A stretch of DNA of 64,000 nt from NCBI RefSeq assembly GCF_020921035.1, contig NC_063150.1, positions 5,952,001-6,016,000 on the forward strand, given 5' to 3'. Below the pieces are notes generated by a model that saw nothing but the letters and a program-made list of their open reading frames with translations, did not search any database and was not told the origin of the DNA. A program made the position numbers and the translations under genes. The DNA comes from Rhodamnia argentea (Eukaryota > Streptophyta > Magnoliopsida > Myrtales > Myrtaceae). This document shows positions 11,214-23,465 of this stretch, in pieces; positions within the stretch are counted from its first letter, which is position 1; the number at the start of each line of letters is the position of its first letter.

Positions 11214-11941
11214 CCACGTAAGAAACAGAAAATTTGCAGCCATGGAAAAGCAATTACGAGACCATGGAAGGACCCGGTAGTCCTGGAAGTAGGAACAAAT
11301 TACAGTTGGATATCTCTCTCTCTCTGCCTAGAAGTTTCCGTCAATTGAAGCAAAAATCGAAGACTTGTACTAACCCCTTCTGTGCGCCAAACCTTTCCTC
11401 GTTCAACGCCTGCTCTTGACACAGAGTGCGGGGACTTCCCTTCTAATCTTCTCTCACGTTGGCCCGTGTCTTTCAAGTCGGTCAACTGTTGGACAAGCTC
11501 GCTTCATCTCAAAGATTTGAACTTTTTGATCTGGCTCGCTCAAACTGAACTACCCTTTTCCTCTTTGATCTCTTCTCGCGCGAGCTTTTTCTGCTCTCTT
11601 GGCTGGTCCTCGCTGATTTGAGCTCCAAAAAGCCGTCTTTCTTTAGCTCATGTCAACCCAAGGACAGAAGGCTCGGGTTTGAGTTCTTGGGGCGGCTGCG
11701 GATGCCCCAATCTTGAGTTCAAGATCGTTTTGGGAGGTTCTGGTGCTTAACCCAATTGCTATTTCAGTGTGCTATTTAGTGGTTAGATGCAATTCTTTTG
11801 GCTCTTGCTTATCTGATCACCGGCATACGAGTTTGACTTGTAGACTTGGAGATTTAGTGCTTCGGGTTACAGATCGAAACCATGGTTATTGTATTTTAGC
11901 TGTCCCTCGAGGTGTTTGATTTTCGGTTAGTCCACAAATTG
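11214..11941 (+). promoter_or_regulatory. Probable promoter and 5' leader of MGAT2
   Basis: About 0.7 kb between the hAT element and the MGAT2 start codon. It includes a CT-rich stretch (about 11390-11620) of the type common in plant 5' leaders. I could not place a TATA box or transcription start with confidence. No other gene is seen. Confidence 0.35.
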
Positions 11942-13228
11942 ATGGCCGCTTGCAAGAAACCCCGCACCAAAGAGGCGGGTCGTCGCCGATTCGTGTTTGT
12001 AGTTGTATTTACGCTCATGTTTGTCTCTGTTGTGCTTTTTTGCCTAAGAGCATATCCGGTTTCAAACATCGCTATGGAGCCTGCTGATGATACGAATCAT
12101 AAGTATAGTCATTCTCGTTTGAGGGGGAATCTCAACCTCCCTAAGCAAAATGAACTGTCAATTCAATTGGAAATGCGCAACTGGTTGCCTGCTAGAAACA
12201 GAGATCTATATCCCACTCTGGCAAAGGATCACATAACTGTAGTGTTGTACGTTCATAATCGGCCTCAGTACCTCCAAGTAGTCGTGAAGAGCTTATCACA
12301 AGTAAAAGGTATAGGTGAGACTCTGCTGATAGTTAGTCATGATGGGTACTTTGACGAGATGAACAAGATTGTGGAAGGTATAAGATTTTGCCAAGTGAAA
12401 CAGATCTTCTCTCCTTATTCGCCTCACATTTTTCCCAGTAGCTTCCCCGGTGTATCACCTAACGACTGTAAGGGCAAGGATGATGCAGCGAAGAAGCATT
12501 GTGAAGGAAATCCGGATCAGTATGGAAATCACCGAGCGCCAAAAGTTGTCTCACTGAAGCATCATTGGTGGTGGATGATGAACACGGTGTGGGATGGATT
12601 AAAGGAGACTCGGGGGCATTCTGGCCATATTCTTTTCATAGAAGAGGACCATTTTATTTTTCCGAATGCATACCGCAACTTGCAGATCCTCACTTCACTG
12701 AAGTCTAAGAAATGTCCCGATTGCTATGCTGCAAACTTAGCACCTTCTGATGTCAAGTCGAGGGGAGAAGGTTGGGAGAGTTTGATCGCCGAGAGGATGG
12801 GTAATGTAGGTTACTCCTTCAACCTAACTGTATGGAGAAAAATCCATGAAAAGGCTAAAGATTTCTGCTACTTCGATGATTACAACTGGGACATTACAAT
12901 GTGGACTACAGTTTATCCCTCCTTCGGGGCTCCAGTGTATTCATTGCGAGGACCTAGGACTAGTGCGGTTCACTTCGGGAAGTGTGGGTTACATCAAGGC
13001 CAGGGCGAGCAAACTGCTTGTGTCGATAATGGGGTTGTGAACATTGAAGTAAACGATGAAGATAAGGTCGCAAATATCAAATCTGAGTGGAGTGTGCATG
13101 TCCATAAGCATCAACCAGGTTATAAGGCCGGGTTCAAGGGTTGGGGAGGCTGGGGTGATGAGAGGGACCGTCTGTTATGCTTGGAGTTTGCTCGCATGTA
13201 TAAAATCACAGAGACAGCTTCCTTCTGA
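11942..13228 (+). CDS. MGAT2: Alpha-1,6-mannosyl-glycoprotein 2-beta-N-acetylglucosaminyltransferase (GnTII)
   Basis: Golgi enzyme that adds beta-1,2-GlcNAc from UDP-GlcNAc to the alpha-1,6 arm of N-glycans, the step after GnTI and mannosidase II that makes complex-type glycans. The single uninterrupted frame encodes 428 residues. The upstream extension of the frame has no ATG, so the ATG at 11942 is the start. It is a type II membrane protein: short basic tail (KKPRTKEAGRRR), then a hydrophobic anchor at about residues 17-35, then a stem and catalytic domain. Visible family features are YVHNRPQYL, the EED metal/nucleotide motif in ILFIEEDHF (about 234-236), a Trp-rich KHHWWWMMN segment, and several Cys. 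Plant GnTII genes are typically intronless in the coding region, as here. No truncation is seen; length fits the family. Confidence 0.95.
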   Translation: MAACKKPRTKEAGRRRFVFVVVFTLMFVSVVLFCLRAYPVSNIAMEPADDTNHKYSHSRLRGNLNLPKQNELSIQLEMRNWLPARNRDLYPTLAKDHITVVLYVHNRPQYLQVVVKSLSQVKGIGETLLIVSHDGYFDEMNKIVEGIRFCQVKQIFSPYSPHIFPSSFPGVSPNDCKGKDDAAKKHCEGNPDQYGNHRAPKVVSLKHHWWWMMNTVWDGLKETRGHSGHILFIEEDHFIFPNAYRNLQILTSLKSKKCPDCYAANLAPSDVKSRGEGWESLIAERMGNVGYSFNLTVWRKIHEKAKDFCYFDDYNWDITMWTTVYPSFGAPVYSLRGPRTSAVHFGKCGLHQGQGEQTACVDNGVVNIEVNDEDKVANIKSEWSVHVHKHQPGYKAGFKGWGGWGDERDRLLCLEFARMYKITETASF

Positions 13229-15254
13229 ATAGCCAACTTTTGATTTTCCTGCTGCTGTCCCATGAGGCTCCAGTTATTCTAGATGAGTTATCAATAGAAA
13301 TACACATAGCATTTCTGTGTATCTAATAGAAACTTCAATTATTTGGTATAAATTTTCTCAAATGGATCAGCTTTTCGTATTAGCTTTATGGCATATACCG
13401 TCCTTTTGTCTCCCTTTTACTTTTCTTTGGTCGGCTGTACCTAATGTTCAGTCTACATGGCATTAGAAGTTCCTCTCTATCGTCTCAATTTAAGTCACCA
13501 GGAAATTGGAAATCCTTACAAGAGAAGTTCTTTCTCTAAGGATTTGTTGCAATTCATTACTTATAAATGCTGGTTTTTCCATCCAGAGAAAAAGGAAAGG
13601 AAAAGTTGTTTCGGGCTTTTGCCTTGAGGAGAGGCAGAAGAATACTGTAAGCAAGGGCAGCTCATTTGGTCCATATCAGGAAATGGACCGCAATATCCTA
13701 ATTGTGCCAGTTTCGTTGTGTAGTGGTTGACTGGTGAAACATGTTCCTTTGGTTCTGGACGAATTACGAAATATTGCTTTCTGCATGCAGAGTTTTACGT
13801 GATCATTCGCATTGAACGGTTGTCCAGATTAAAGTTAGATGTTCCTTTACCAGCTTCACTTCTCAGGTTCAAGTCCTACTGAAAACTTGTGTCTCTCATA
13901 CTTTGCTGTGGGAAATTCACTTGGACTTGCATTTCTGTTGATGATGGATGAATAGGGTATGTTGGATCAGTTGTGGTTCTTGATCTTCATTCTCAGTTCC
14001 TTGGAATAATGCTGTCGGAGCTGAATAAGGTCGTCCCATGGTTTATTGAGGAAACACATATTATTCGGGATCATTACCAATCTTGATGAGCACTGCAGCT
14101 CTGAATTTATGACTATTGGTTCTTATTCTGGCAATTTAATTTGAAAGACATGCTTTTCCTGAATTTGTAAGGATCAGTCTATGTTGCTGAGGAAGTTGTA
14201 TATGGGCGGTTGTGGAATTTTTCACTTGCATCTTGTTTTGCTCATGATTGCAGTTGCAGCGTCTTTTGCTCTCTGTTATTCGCCATGACAATATTTTATG
14301 TTTCCTATTTTTGGAGATTTAAGCATATGTCAAACCGACCCTGCGCAGAATGAGGGCCTTGGAATCTTCTTGTGTGGCAGAAGAAATGTCTCTGACTTCT
14401 CAGGCTGATGGCTTGTGCGAGGCCCTCTGTTTTGTAGCATTGATCAAGTGGAAAAGTGATTTACAAGAGCTATTAATCCTGGTTTGTGAATATTGAATCT
14501 CCAGGGTTGCTTCATCTGTCAAGTGTACTAGATTCATTGCATTGTTGTTTCTCAGGACATAGATTTGTTGGTTCAGAACTCATTATCTGCTCGGATTCTG
14601 TTCATTTGTATTGCATTTTGAGCTTCTCATACTATTGTTGAACTGCAACCTCTTTTGCACAAGAATTCTTGTGCTTGTTCATCAAAGAGCTGAATCCTGT
14701 TGCTAAATTCATTGAGCACTCCATAAATTCTTGAAGTATTCCTCGTGTTAAATACAAGCGCATTTCTCTTTACTTATTGACATATGGACCGACGACTTCA
14801 GCCGAAGGGATACATACGACGCTCGCGATCAGTCGAGGGAAATGCATTTCGAATGAGTCCATCTTAAGGGTCGAGGGAAATGCAGTTCAAATTAGTCCAT
14901 CTTAAGGGTCAATCGAGTTGGTAAAATGGGAGCCATGTCTTGCTGTAAAGGTGAAATCTTGATTCCAAAACTTGTTTGATGTAAGTTCTCGAGTTTAACA
15001 AAGTAACTCCTCTAAAATGAATCTCTGATCATGATACAGATGACCTTATTTTGGTGTTGGAGATGCTATGTAATCCTGGCATACTTGTATTGGAAAACAT
15101 TGCTGCTCTTGTATCTTCGTAAATTGTATTGCACGATCAATGACATAGAAACGACATTGCTTTGAATGAGCGAAATAGTGGCCAAATAAACCCGACGTGA
15201 CAAAACGTGGGCGAATGACCAAAAGTGGCGCAACGGTTCTAGAATCACAATGCC
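13229..15254. other. Spacer between MGAT2 and the PPR gene
   Basis: The first few hundred bases are presumably MGAT2 3' untranslated sequence. The rest has no recognisable coding gene. A 38-bp direct repeat, beginning GTCGAGGGAAATGCA, occurs twice in tandem at about 14832-14907. The last about 250 bases before 15255 are probably the PPR promoter and leader; no TATA box is obvious. Confidence 0.4.
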
Positions 15255-18200
15255 ATGTTTCGCTGTTTGCTGACACGAACTCGCTCCTGCAGAAAATCCC
15301 GGCGCGGCTCAATCTCTTCACTCCGCAACGTCGGTACGTCCGCTGCAATTTTTCCCAAAGACGACACTTTTGACTTCGCTCAATTCACCTACCCACCTCA
15401 TCTATCTCGCGCCTCATCGGGACCATCTCAAGACCGCGTGCCACACCCTTCTTTGCCTGCAAACTCCCAACTCATCGACCATTTGGTCTCTCGTTACTGC
15501 GGCTCTCGTTGCCCTAACGATGCCAAGGAGCTTCATTTGCAGTTGTTCAAAGCCGGGTTCGACAATGACTTGTTTCTTTGTAATACCCTTATTAATATCT
15601 ATGCTAGAGTTGGCGATCTGGGTTCTGCGCAGAAGCTGTTTGATGATATGCCGAGCAGGAATTCTGTCACTTGGGCTTGCTTGATTTCCGGCTACGTGCA
15701 GAGTGGCATGCCGGAGAAGGCGTGGGTGCTTTTTAGATGCATGGCCAGGGAAGGGTTGATGCCGAATCACTACGTGTTTGGTAGTGTTCTCCGGGCTTGC
15801 CAAGAATACGGGCCATCTGGACTCAGGCTTGGGATGCAAATTCATGGAATGGTTTCGAAGACTTGGTATGCTAGGGATGTGGTGGTGTCAAACGTGCTGA
15901 TATCAATGTATGGGGGTTGTTTGGGCTCCATAGATGATGCTTTAGGCGTTTTTGATGAGATACATTTGAGAAATTCAATATCATGGAACTCTATCATGTC
16001 GGTATGTTCTCAAAGAGGAAATGCAGATTTGGCATTCGAATTATTTGCAAGAATGCAGAGGAATGGTGGTTTGGGGTTCAGTATAAAACCTAATGAGTAT
16101 ACTTTCGGTAGCTTAATTACAGCGACTTGTTCTTCGACTGATTCAAGTTCTTTGCTTGAGCAGATGTTCTCCAGAGTTACCAAATCTGGCTTTATTTATG
16201 ATCTGTATGTAGGTAGTGCTTTAGTAAGTGGATTTGCAAGATCAGGATTGACTGATCATGCAAGAAATATATTTGGGCAGATGACTGAGAGGAATGTGGT
16301 CTCCATGAATGGTCTGATGGTTGGATTAGTGAGACAAAAGAAGGGAGAAGAAGCTTTTAAAATTTTTAGTGAGACGAGGGAGTTAGTTGACATAAATGTT
16401 GATTCATATGTGGTTCTTTTAAGTGCTGTTGCTGAATTCACTGTGCCTGATGAAGGGAAGAGAAGTGGAAGAGAAATCCATGCATATCTTATCAGGACTG
16501 GCTTAATTAACAATAAGGTTGCTGTGGAAAATGGGCTAGTAACCATGTATGCTAAATGTGGTTCTGTTAATGATGCTAAATCAGTTTTTGCATTGATGAA
16601 TGAGAGAGATTTGGTTTCATGGAATTCCTTGATTTCAGCCTTAGATCAAAATGGCTGTTTCGATGATACGGTTATGAGCTTCTCAAAGATGCTGAGAAGT
16701 GGACTGATACCTTCTAATTTCACTTTAATAAGTACATTGAGTTCATGTGCTAGCTTGGGATGGATTTGGCTTGGCCAGCAAATTCACGGAGAAGGGATCA
16801 AATTAGGGCTTGATTTAGATGTTTCGGTTTCAAATGCTCTTCTTGCTTTATATGCTGAAGTTGGGTGTCTTGCTCAATGCGAGGAAGTTTTCTCCTTGAT
16901 GCCAGAACATGATCAAGTTTCATGGAATTCGATCATTGGGGCATTTTCTGATTCAGAAGCATTAGTTTCTGAGGCAGTGAAGTATTTCTTGGGCATGATG
17001 CGGGCGGGATGGAGTTTGAACAGAGTAACCTTTATAAACATTCTTGCAGCTGTCTCATTGTTATCACTTCAGCGATTTAATCACCAAATTCATGCTCTAG
17101 CATTAAAATACAATCTCGCTGATGATATTGCCATTGAGAATGCACTTTTGGCCTGCTATGGGAAGTGTGGAGAGATGGACGAGTGTGAACAGATTTTTTC
17201 AAGAATGTCTGAAAGAAGGGATGAAGTGACTTGGAATGCTATGATCTCTGGGTACATCCACAGTGAGTTCTTGTCCAAAGCCATGGATATGGTTTGGTAT
17301 ATGTTGCAGAGAGGACAGAGGTTGGACTCTTTCACCTTTGCTACCATTCTTAGTGCTTGTGCTTCAGTTGCAACACTAGAACGTGGCATGGAAGTTCATG
17401 CTTGTGGGATTAGGGCCCACTTGCAATCCGATGTTGTAATAGGTAGTGCATTGATTGACATGTACTCGAAATGTGGAAGAGTAGATTATGCCTCCCGATT
17501 TTTCCAAAACATGCCCAAAAGAAATGTTTATTCATGGAACTCCATGATATCTGGCTTTGCACGCCATGGACACGGAGAAGACGCTCTAAATCTTTTCAGA
17601 CAAATGAAGCTATGTGGACAACTACCAGATCATGTGACTTTTGTCGGAGTACTTTCAGCTTGTAGCCATGTGGGTTTGGTCGAGGAAGGTTTTATGCATT
17701 TCAAAGCCATGCAAGAAGAGTTTGGCTTGACTCCTAGGATGGAACACTACTCATGTATGGTGGATCTGCTTGGCAGGGCAGGGGAACTCGGCAAAATAGA
17801 GGATTTTATCAATAAGATGGCTATGGAACCTAACATTCTTATTTGGAGAACAGTGTTAGGAGCCTGTTGCCGAGCCAATGGCCGTAATAGCGAGCTTGGT
17901 CAAAGGGCAGCTCATATGCTTTTTGAGATGGAGCCGCAAAATGCTGTGAACTATGTCCTTCTCTCGAATATGTATGCTTCAGGAGGGAAATGGGATGATA
18001 TGGCAAAGGCTAGAAGAGCAATGAGGCAATCTGCAGTGAAAAAGGATGCTGGGTGCAGTTGGGTCACGATGAACGATGGTGTTCATGTCTTTGTGTCTGG
18101 AGACAGATCTCACCCAGAGAAAGATCTGGTCTATGAGAAGCTAGCAGAACTTAATAGGAAAATGAAGGATGCTGGTTATGTGCCCCAGACGAGCTTTGCC

Positions 18201-18452
18201 CTGTACGATCTTGAACACGAGAACAAGGAAGAGCTGTTGAGCCATCACAGCGAGAAAATCGCTGTTGCTTTCGTCCTCACGCGAAAATCAGAAAAGCCTA
18301 TAAGGATCATGAAGAACCTTCGCATCTGCGGTGATTGTCACTCTGCATTCAAATACATCTCAAAAATAGTCGGGCGGACCATAGTGTTGCGGGATTCGAA
18401 CAGGTTTCATCATTTCGAAGACGGTGCATGCTCGTGCAGGGATTACTGGTGA
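15255..18452 (+). CDS. PPR protein, PLS class with E and DYW domains (MEF7/At5g09950-like)
   Basis: Intronless frame of 1065 residues, typical for PPR genes. The N-terminus is rich in R, S and T and low in acidic residues, as in mitochondrial targeting peptides. About 25 P/L/S-type repeats follow, with recurring patterns such as NTLI-x-Y-x-G, SWNSMISG and ACSHVGLVEEG, then E/E+ motifs, and a DYW cytidine-deaminase-like domain. In that domain HSE lies at about 998-1000, CGDC at 1025-1028, then CSC and a terminal DYW. The HxE and CxxC groups are the zinc-binding deaminase signature. Such proteins carry out site-specific C-to-U editing of organellar RNA. Sequence blocks through the repeats match my memory of Arabidopsis At5g09950 (MEF7), a mitochondrial editing factor; orthology is inferred, and the edited sites cannot be read from the gene. 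All key DYW residues are present, so it looks functional. Confidence 0.93.
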   Translation: MFRCLLTRTRSCRKSRRGSISSLRNVGTSAAIFPKDDTFDFAQFTYPPHLSRASSGPSQDRVPHPSLPANSQLIDHLVSRYCGSRCPNDAKELHLQLFKAGFDNDLFLCNTLINIYARVGDLGSAQKLFDDMPSRNSVTWACLISGYVQSGMPEKAWVLFRCMAREGLMPNHYVFGSVLRACQEYGPSGLRLGMQIHGMVSKTWYARDVVVSNVLISMYGGCLGSIDDALGVFDEIHLRNSISWNSIMSVCSQRGNADLAFELFARMQRNGGLGFSIKPNEYTFGSLITATCSSTDSSSLLEQMFSRVTKSGFIYDLYVGSALVSGFARSGLTDHARNIFGQMTERNVVSMNGLMVGLVRQKKGEEAFKIFSETRELVDINVDSYVVLLSAVAEFTVPDEGKRSGREIHAYLIRTGLINNKVAVENGLVTMYAKCGSVNDAKSVFALMNERDLVSWNSLISALDQNGCFDDTVMSFSKMLRSGLIPSNFTLISTLSSCASLGWIWLGQQIHGEGIKLGLDLDVSVSNALLALYAEVGCLAQCEEVFSLMPEHDQVSWNSIIGAFSDSEALVSEAVKYFLGMMRAGWSLNRVTFINILAAVSLLSLQRFNHQIHALALKYNLADDIAIENALLACYGKCGEMDECEQIFSRMSERRDEVTWNAMISGYIHSEFLSKAMDMVWYMLQRGQRLDSFTFATILSACASVATLERGMEVHACGIRAHLQSDVVIGSALIDMYSKCGRVDYASRFFQNMPKRNVYSWNSMISGFARHGHGEDALNLFRQMKLCGQLPDHVTFVGVLSACSHVGLVEEGFMHFKAMQEEFGLTPRMEHYSCMVDLLGRAGELGKIEDFINKMAMEPNILIWRTVLGACCRANGRNSELGQRAAHMLFEMEPQNAVNYVLLSNMYASGGKWDDMAKARRAMRQSAVKKDAGCSWVTMNDGVHVFVSGDRSHPEKDLVYEKLAELNRKMKDAGYVPQTSFALYDLEHENKEELLSHHSEKIAVAFVLTRKSEKPIRIMKNLRICGDCHSAFKYISKIVGRTIVLRDSNRFHHFEDGACSCRDYW

Positions 18453-20512
18453 TTCAGCCGCAGGTTGGTACGAGGTTTCCTGGACTCTGGAAACATGTAG
18501 ATTAGTTGATTGCAGATTATCTCTGGCCTCTTCAGCCCGGATAGTGGGCCGGATGGACCGCAAAGGTGCGACATTTGAAGAGTTTGCAAAGTCAAAATGA
18601 GCAGAGCAGAGATGGAAGATGCTCCTCATAAGTCATAGTACATGTAGCAAGAAGATCCAGCACAACTATAGATGTCTACAATGAGAACCGGAGTTGTAAG
18701 AAATAGGCCACGAGGCTCAACACATAAAATTCATTTGTATCATAGCAATTCGACAATTCATTCCTACTAGTTACCGTACTTTGCCATCTCCGATTTTGGA
18801 CAATCTAGTAGGTCGGACCCCTTGGATTTCCAATTGGTCCCTCACGTGATCCATCTCCCGAGACACCGTGTATGCGTTCATCGATATGCCGTCATCCGAT
18901 TGTTATCACTTCGAAAGAAATTTAAGAAAATTCATAAGGCTCGAGAAAATGCGGACTTAATATGGTGAGATGCTGTTTCCTTTTTGCTTAATTAGCTTGA
19001 TTTTGGATTAAACGAGGAAAACATTAGTATACATATTTGTCCACGTCATCTTGTCAGCCCGCTCGAGCCAGCTCGGCATTGGGTCTTTCATGGGCCTCAG
19101 GGTGGGCTGGTAAGTAAAGTTGGGCCTGTTCCATTGACTTCTCCTCGTACTTCCACGGACGGCGTTATGAACGACAAACCGAAGCAACTTTTATTTTTTT
19201 TTTTCAAGAAGACGAATTAACAGAGCAGATGATGGAAATAGCTGATGTCTCTTCCACCTTTGGTACTGTAGTCGTCTCGCAAATATCGATTCCGGGTGTT
19301 GTCTGAATCAATTCCTTCGTTCTTCATTTGGGTGTTTTTAATTCGTGAACTCGAATGAGCAAAAGCGACGGACTTGGTTCTGAATTCTGATCGCCCGCTG
19401 TGTCTGCTTCCTGAAGTCTGACGATTCGTGTGCTTCCAATTCCAGATTCTGGGGAGGGAAAGTTGACGAATTGGAGTTGGGCAATTCCTTTTCACCGGTA
19501 CGTGGAAGCTCGAGAGGAACCGCTGCTACTTCTTTACTGTTCAATGTACTGCTTTGATGAAGCTAAAGTTTGTGTTTTTCCGATATTATTTGCCGATGAC
19601 GGATGGAATGTCGTTCGATGCTTGTGTTACATTTAGGATGATGATGAGAAATGGGTACTTTTGTTTCACATCTTTGTCAAACATGTTGGTTCTTTGTTTG
19701 TCATTGGACAGCTTCTTCCAAGTTCAACCATACCCTGTTAAAACTAAGTTGTTCATCTCAGTAGTGTTTGGTCAAGAATAGCTTGCTCTCTCCAATTTCA
19801 TTTCTCCATGTCTTGATTTTCTGATCGGTAATAAAATTCTTAGCAAGTCCATTAGAGTGAATGATTTGTCTTGAGCATAGAGGAAATAATTTATGCCGCC
19901 GAGTTCTTGATTTGGCTTACTTTCATTTGTGTCTGGTGCTCTTTTCTTTCTTTTGCATTGGAATCTGTCCATTTATGTCTTCGCTGAATAAATGCCTACT
20001 CTGTCATCGCTCCACTAGTAATGTGACTAATCCCAGACTTTTTGAAAACCAATTATTTTCCTTGTATATCGTGTTTCTCTTTTTCAAGTGTATGTTGTAC
20101 AAGTGATCGTGTTTTTCGGTCAGATATTTTCTAGACATGTGGTGCTTATGTAAGATATCTCTTCTTTTTTGTTTCATCATGCTATTCTGGGCTGAATGAA
20201 TGATTAATTACTGAGGCCGCAAAAGAGCAGAGGTTTTCGGATATATGTTAGCAGATACATAGAGGGTTTACATTTTATTCTTGACGTGACATTGTGATAA
20301 TGATCAGATGTAATAGCAGCTGTTATTGATACTATCTATTTTGAAGTTGGGAAACGGGGTGCAAGTATTACAAAATGTTAACGCTTTAAACAATCGTGTG
20401 ATTACAAGCCTCGTCTCTTTTTCTCCCAATTTGACTAATTTCAGGTGATAAAGGAAGTGAGGGACAGAAAGTGAAACTGGGAGGTTTTGGAAGACCTCCC
20501 AGTTGATGGGAA
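18453..20512 (+). promoter_or_regulatory. Spacer and probable 5' leader with intron of the FRS10-like gene
   Basis: After the PPR 3' flank no coding gene is recognised. A donor-like CCG|GTACGTGG at 19498 and an acceptor-like CTAATTTCAG ending at 20444, 68 bases before the start codon, suggest a leader intron of about 0.95 kb in the downstream gene. This is inferred from splice motifs only. A poly-T tract at about 19193-19204 lies in the likely promoter zone. Confidence 0.35.
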
Positions 20513-22776
20513 ATGAAGCCATCAGGTAATATATGGATTCGGCGCCAACAGTGTCCATGTGGAGATTGGAAGTGTTACATCAAATCTGATGGAGATGATC
20601 TGCCATCGGTGAGCTCCCAGCCTGCCAAGGAGAAGACACTATCATTGCCAACCTCAGAAGCTGTCTTTACTCCTTATGTAGGCCAAATTTTCACGACTGA
20701 TGATGAAGCATTTGAATACTACAGTAATTTTGCTCGAAAAAATGGATTTTCAATTAGAAAAGCACGCTCAACAGAAAGCCAAAATTTAGGAGTTTATAGG
20801 AGAGATTTTGTTTGTTATCGATCTGGGTTTAACCAGCCAAGGAAGAAGGCAAATGTCGAGCACCCCAGGGATAGAAAATCAGTACGGTGTGGATGTGATG
20901 CAAAATTGTATCTGACAAAGGAAATTGTTAACAATGCCACACAATGGTACGTTTCACAGTTCAGTAATGTTCATAATCATGAATTATTGGAGGATGACCA
21001 AGTTCGTCTGCTTCCAGCTTATCGGAAGATACAAGAGGCCGATCAGGAGCGCATCCTTCTGCTATCCAAAGCTGGGTTTCCTGTGAATCGAATAGTGAAG
21101 CTCCTGGAAATAGAAAAAGGGCTGCAACCTGGGCAATTACCCTTTATTGAAAAGGATGTCAGGAATTTTGTTCGAACTTGTAAGAAGACGGTCCAAGAAA
21201 ATGATGCTTTGCTTAATGAGAAGAGGGAGAGTGATGTGATGGAACTTCTTGAGGCGTGCAAACGTATGACAGAGAAGGATGCCGATTGTGTTTATGATTA
21301 TACTACTGATGAGAATGAAAAAGTTGAAAATATTGCGTGGTCATATGGACATTCTTCACGTGCTTTCACTGCTTTTGGAGATGTTGTTACTTTTGATACC
21401 TCTTATAGATCGATTACCTATGGGTTGCTACTTGGTATCTGGTTTGGTATTGATAATCATGGGAAGGCGGTTTTCTTGGGGTGCGTGTTGTTGCAGGAGG
21501 AAAGTGCCCATGCATATTCATGGGCCTTACAGGTTTGTCGAACATAAATCCTTGTGATTCATAAGCACGCTGTTTTCGTATGTCTCCTCATGATTTCTTG
21601 TTTTGGGCAGACATTTGTCCGGTTTATGAGGAGAAGACATCCGCAAACAATTTTGACCGATCTAGATTCTGGGCTTAGGGATGCCATTGCTAGAGAGTTG
21701 CCCAACACCAAGCATGTCATAAGTATATGGCATGTCCAGTCCAAATTATCTAGTTGGTTCTCTTTGACTCTTGGATCACAGTATGCAGAGTTCAAAGCCG
21801 AGTTGGATACATTATGCCAATTGGAGAGCATGGATGAATTTGAACTTAAATGGAATCATGTCATAGCTCGGTTTGGACTTGTTGCTGATAAGCACATAGC
21901 TCTGCTCTTCTCTTATCGGGCTTCATGGCCATTGTCAATGATTAGAGGAAATTTTGTGGCTCGTGCCATGACAGCAGAGTATTCAAAATCAGTGGATACA
22001 TTTGTGAAAAAGATACTAACTTCTGAGGCTTGCTTGCACATGTTCTTTGAGCTGGTATGGTTATTTAAAGTGGTCATGTCTCATGCTCTCTGTCCTTTTT
22101 ATGTTATCGCTTTCGAATTTGCTAATTCAAATTGGTTGTTCTATTTTCTGGACTTTTTCAGGTTGGAGTAGCTTCTAGGTCTGTAAATCAAGCTGCTGAA
22201 AATCTTCAGTACGTGCATATGAAAACATGCATGCCCATTGAAGAACATGCTCAGAGTATTCTCACTCCTTATGCCTTTAAGGTCTTGCAGAATGAAATGA
22301 TTCTCTCTCTGCAATATGCGATGACTGAAATGGCCAATGGATCATATCTTGTGCAGCACTTCAAAAAACTGGATAGAGAGTGTCTCGTAATTTGGACACT
22401 GGAAGATGAGCTCATACGTTGTTCCTGCAAGGAATTCGAGCATTCTGGATTACTATGCAGGCACTCAATTCGAGTTCTCGTGGCAAAGAACTACTTCCAA
22501 CTCCCTGAAAAGTATTTTCCACTTCGTTGGCGGCTGGTGAGTTCTTTAGTCCCAGTGGATGATGACAATGTTCCAAGAAGCAGCAATGATTGCGTCCAAG
22601 CCTTCAATTCATTAGCTGCGTCTTTATTGACTGAATCCTTAACATCCAAGGAACGGTTCAATTATGTTAACCGAGAACTCAGTAGTCTGATTGATCGTGT
22701 TAGGGATATGCCGGCTGATGATGACTCTGCTGCAAATATGGCACTGAACAATGTGAGTGAATCTTTTCAATGTTAA
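20513..22776 (+). CDS. FRS10: FAR1-RELATED SEQUENCE 10-like protein (FHY3/FAR1 family)
   Basis: Nuclear regulator derived from a Mutator-like transposase. Three exons (20513-21532, 21611-22054, 22162-22776) with phase-0 GT-AG introns give about 692 residues. The N-terminus IWIRRQQCPCGDWKCYI is a hallmark of FRS10-type members. Next come a FAR1 DNA-binding domain at about 68-159 (FVCYRSG, RCGCDAKL, HNHELL zinc ligands), a MULE-transposase-like domain (VVTFDTSYR with Asp 295, then a second Asp in TILTDLDSG), and a SWIM zinc finger CSC...C-R-H at about 575-589. Unlike FHY3 and FAR1, the role of FRS10 is poorly known. The ATG at 20513 starts the conserved N-terminus. The last codons are uncertain: a GTGAGT at 22753 could be a donor that would change only the final few residues. 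Confidence 0.92.
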
Positions 22777-23465
22777 CGGTGCCTTATACAGTTGATGATA
22801 TAAAATTACCTGGTCAATCCGCGTGAGGGGTCTCATCACATTCTAAGCGGAAAGCTGTGAAGGCGCAGGTGAGAAATGGATGGGAAACATTCTTTTTTGA
22901 GGCTGGTTGAAGGAATTGATCTGGCAAGTTGTAGTTTTCCGATAGTACAGAATTAACAGTTGGAAATTTTTTTAGGGGGGCCTCCACTGTGAAAAGTCTA
23001 TGGGAATTTAACTGGCAATGTCCGGGTCGACGAGGTGACTGTCTTGCACTAGTCGGTGTAAATGCACTTGTACATTGCACGTGCGAATTTTAGCGGGAAA
23101 AGAGAGAGACGGTGGATCTAAACGGCCTACTCAGTTGTACATATCCATACTTTGTGTGACAATATACTGGAATTCTTAGTTTGCTGAAGCCTTTTCATGG
23201 ATGCATATCGCCGATTCTTCATGATGCCGACTATCCGATACGGTTTCATGAACTCAGGTGATCAAAAAAAGGAAAGTATGGTGAAAATCACACATACCCA
23301 TTTCGCATCAACTCGCGGACTTTGAATCTGAGCAATCAAAATGTAGACAGTCTTGGCGTGTGGCAGAGTCAAAAGAACTATAAATTGTCGCTAACCGGAA
23401 GACCTGTAAGTCAACACAGAAGTTGCGTTGAAGTTTCTTTCTCATTTCGCGGTGTAAGCATAGGG
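22777..23465. other. Spacer before the segmental duplication
   Basis: Contains the 3' flank of the FRS10-like gene and unremarkable sequence. No gene, repeat or structural RNA is recognised. It ends at the left boundary of duplication unit A. Confidence 0.4.

Noticed and set aside
22753-22776. Extra fourth exon of the FRS10-like gene after a GTGAGT donor
   Set aside because: It would change only the last few residues, and the frame already ends at a reasonable place; it cannot be decided without transcripts.
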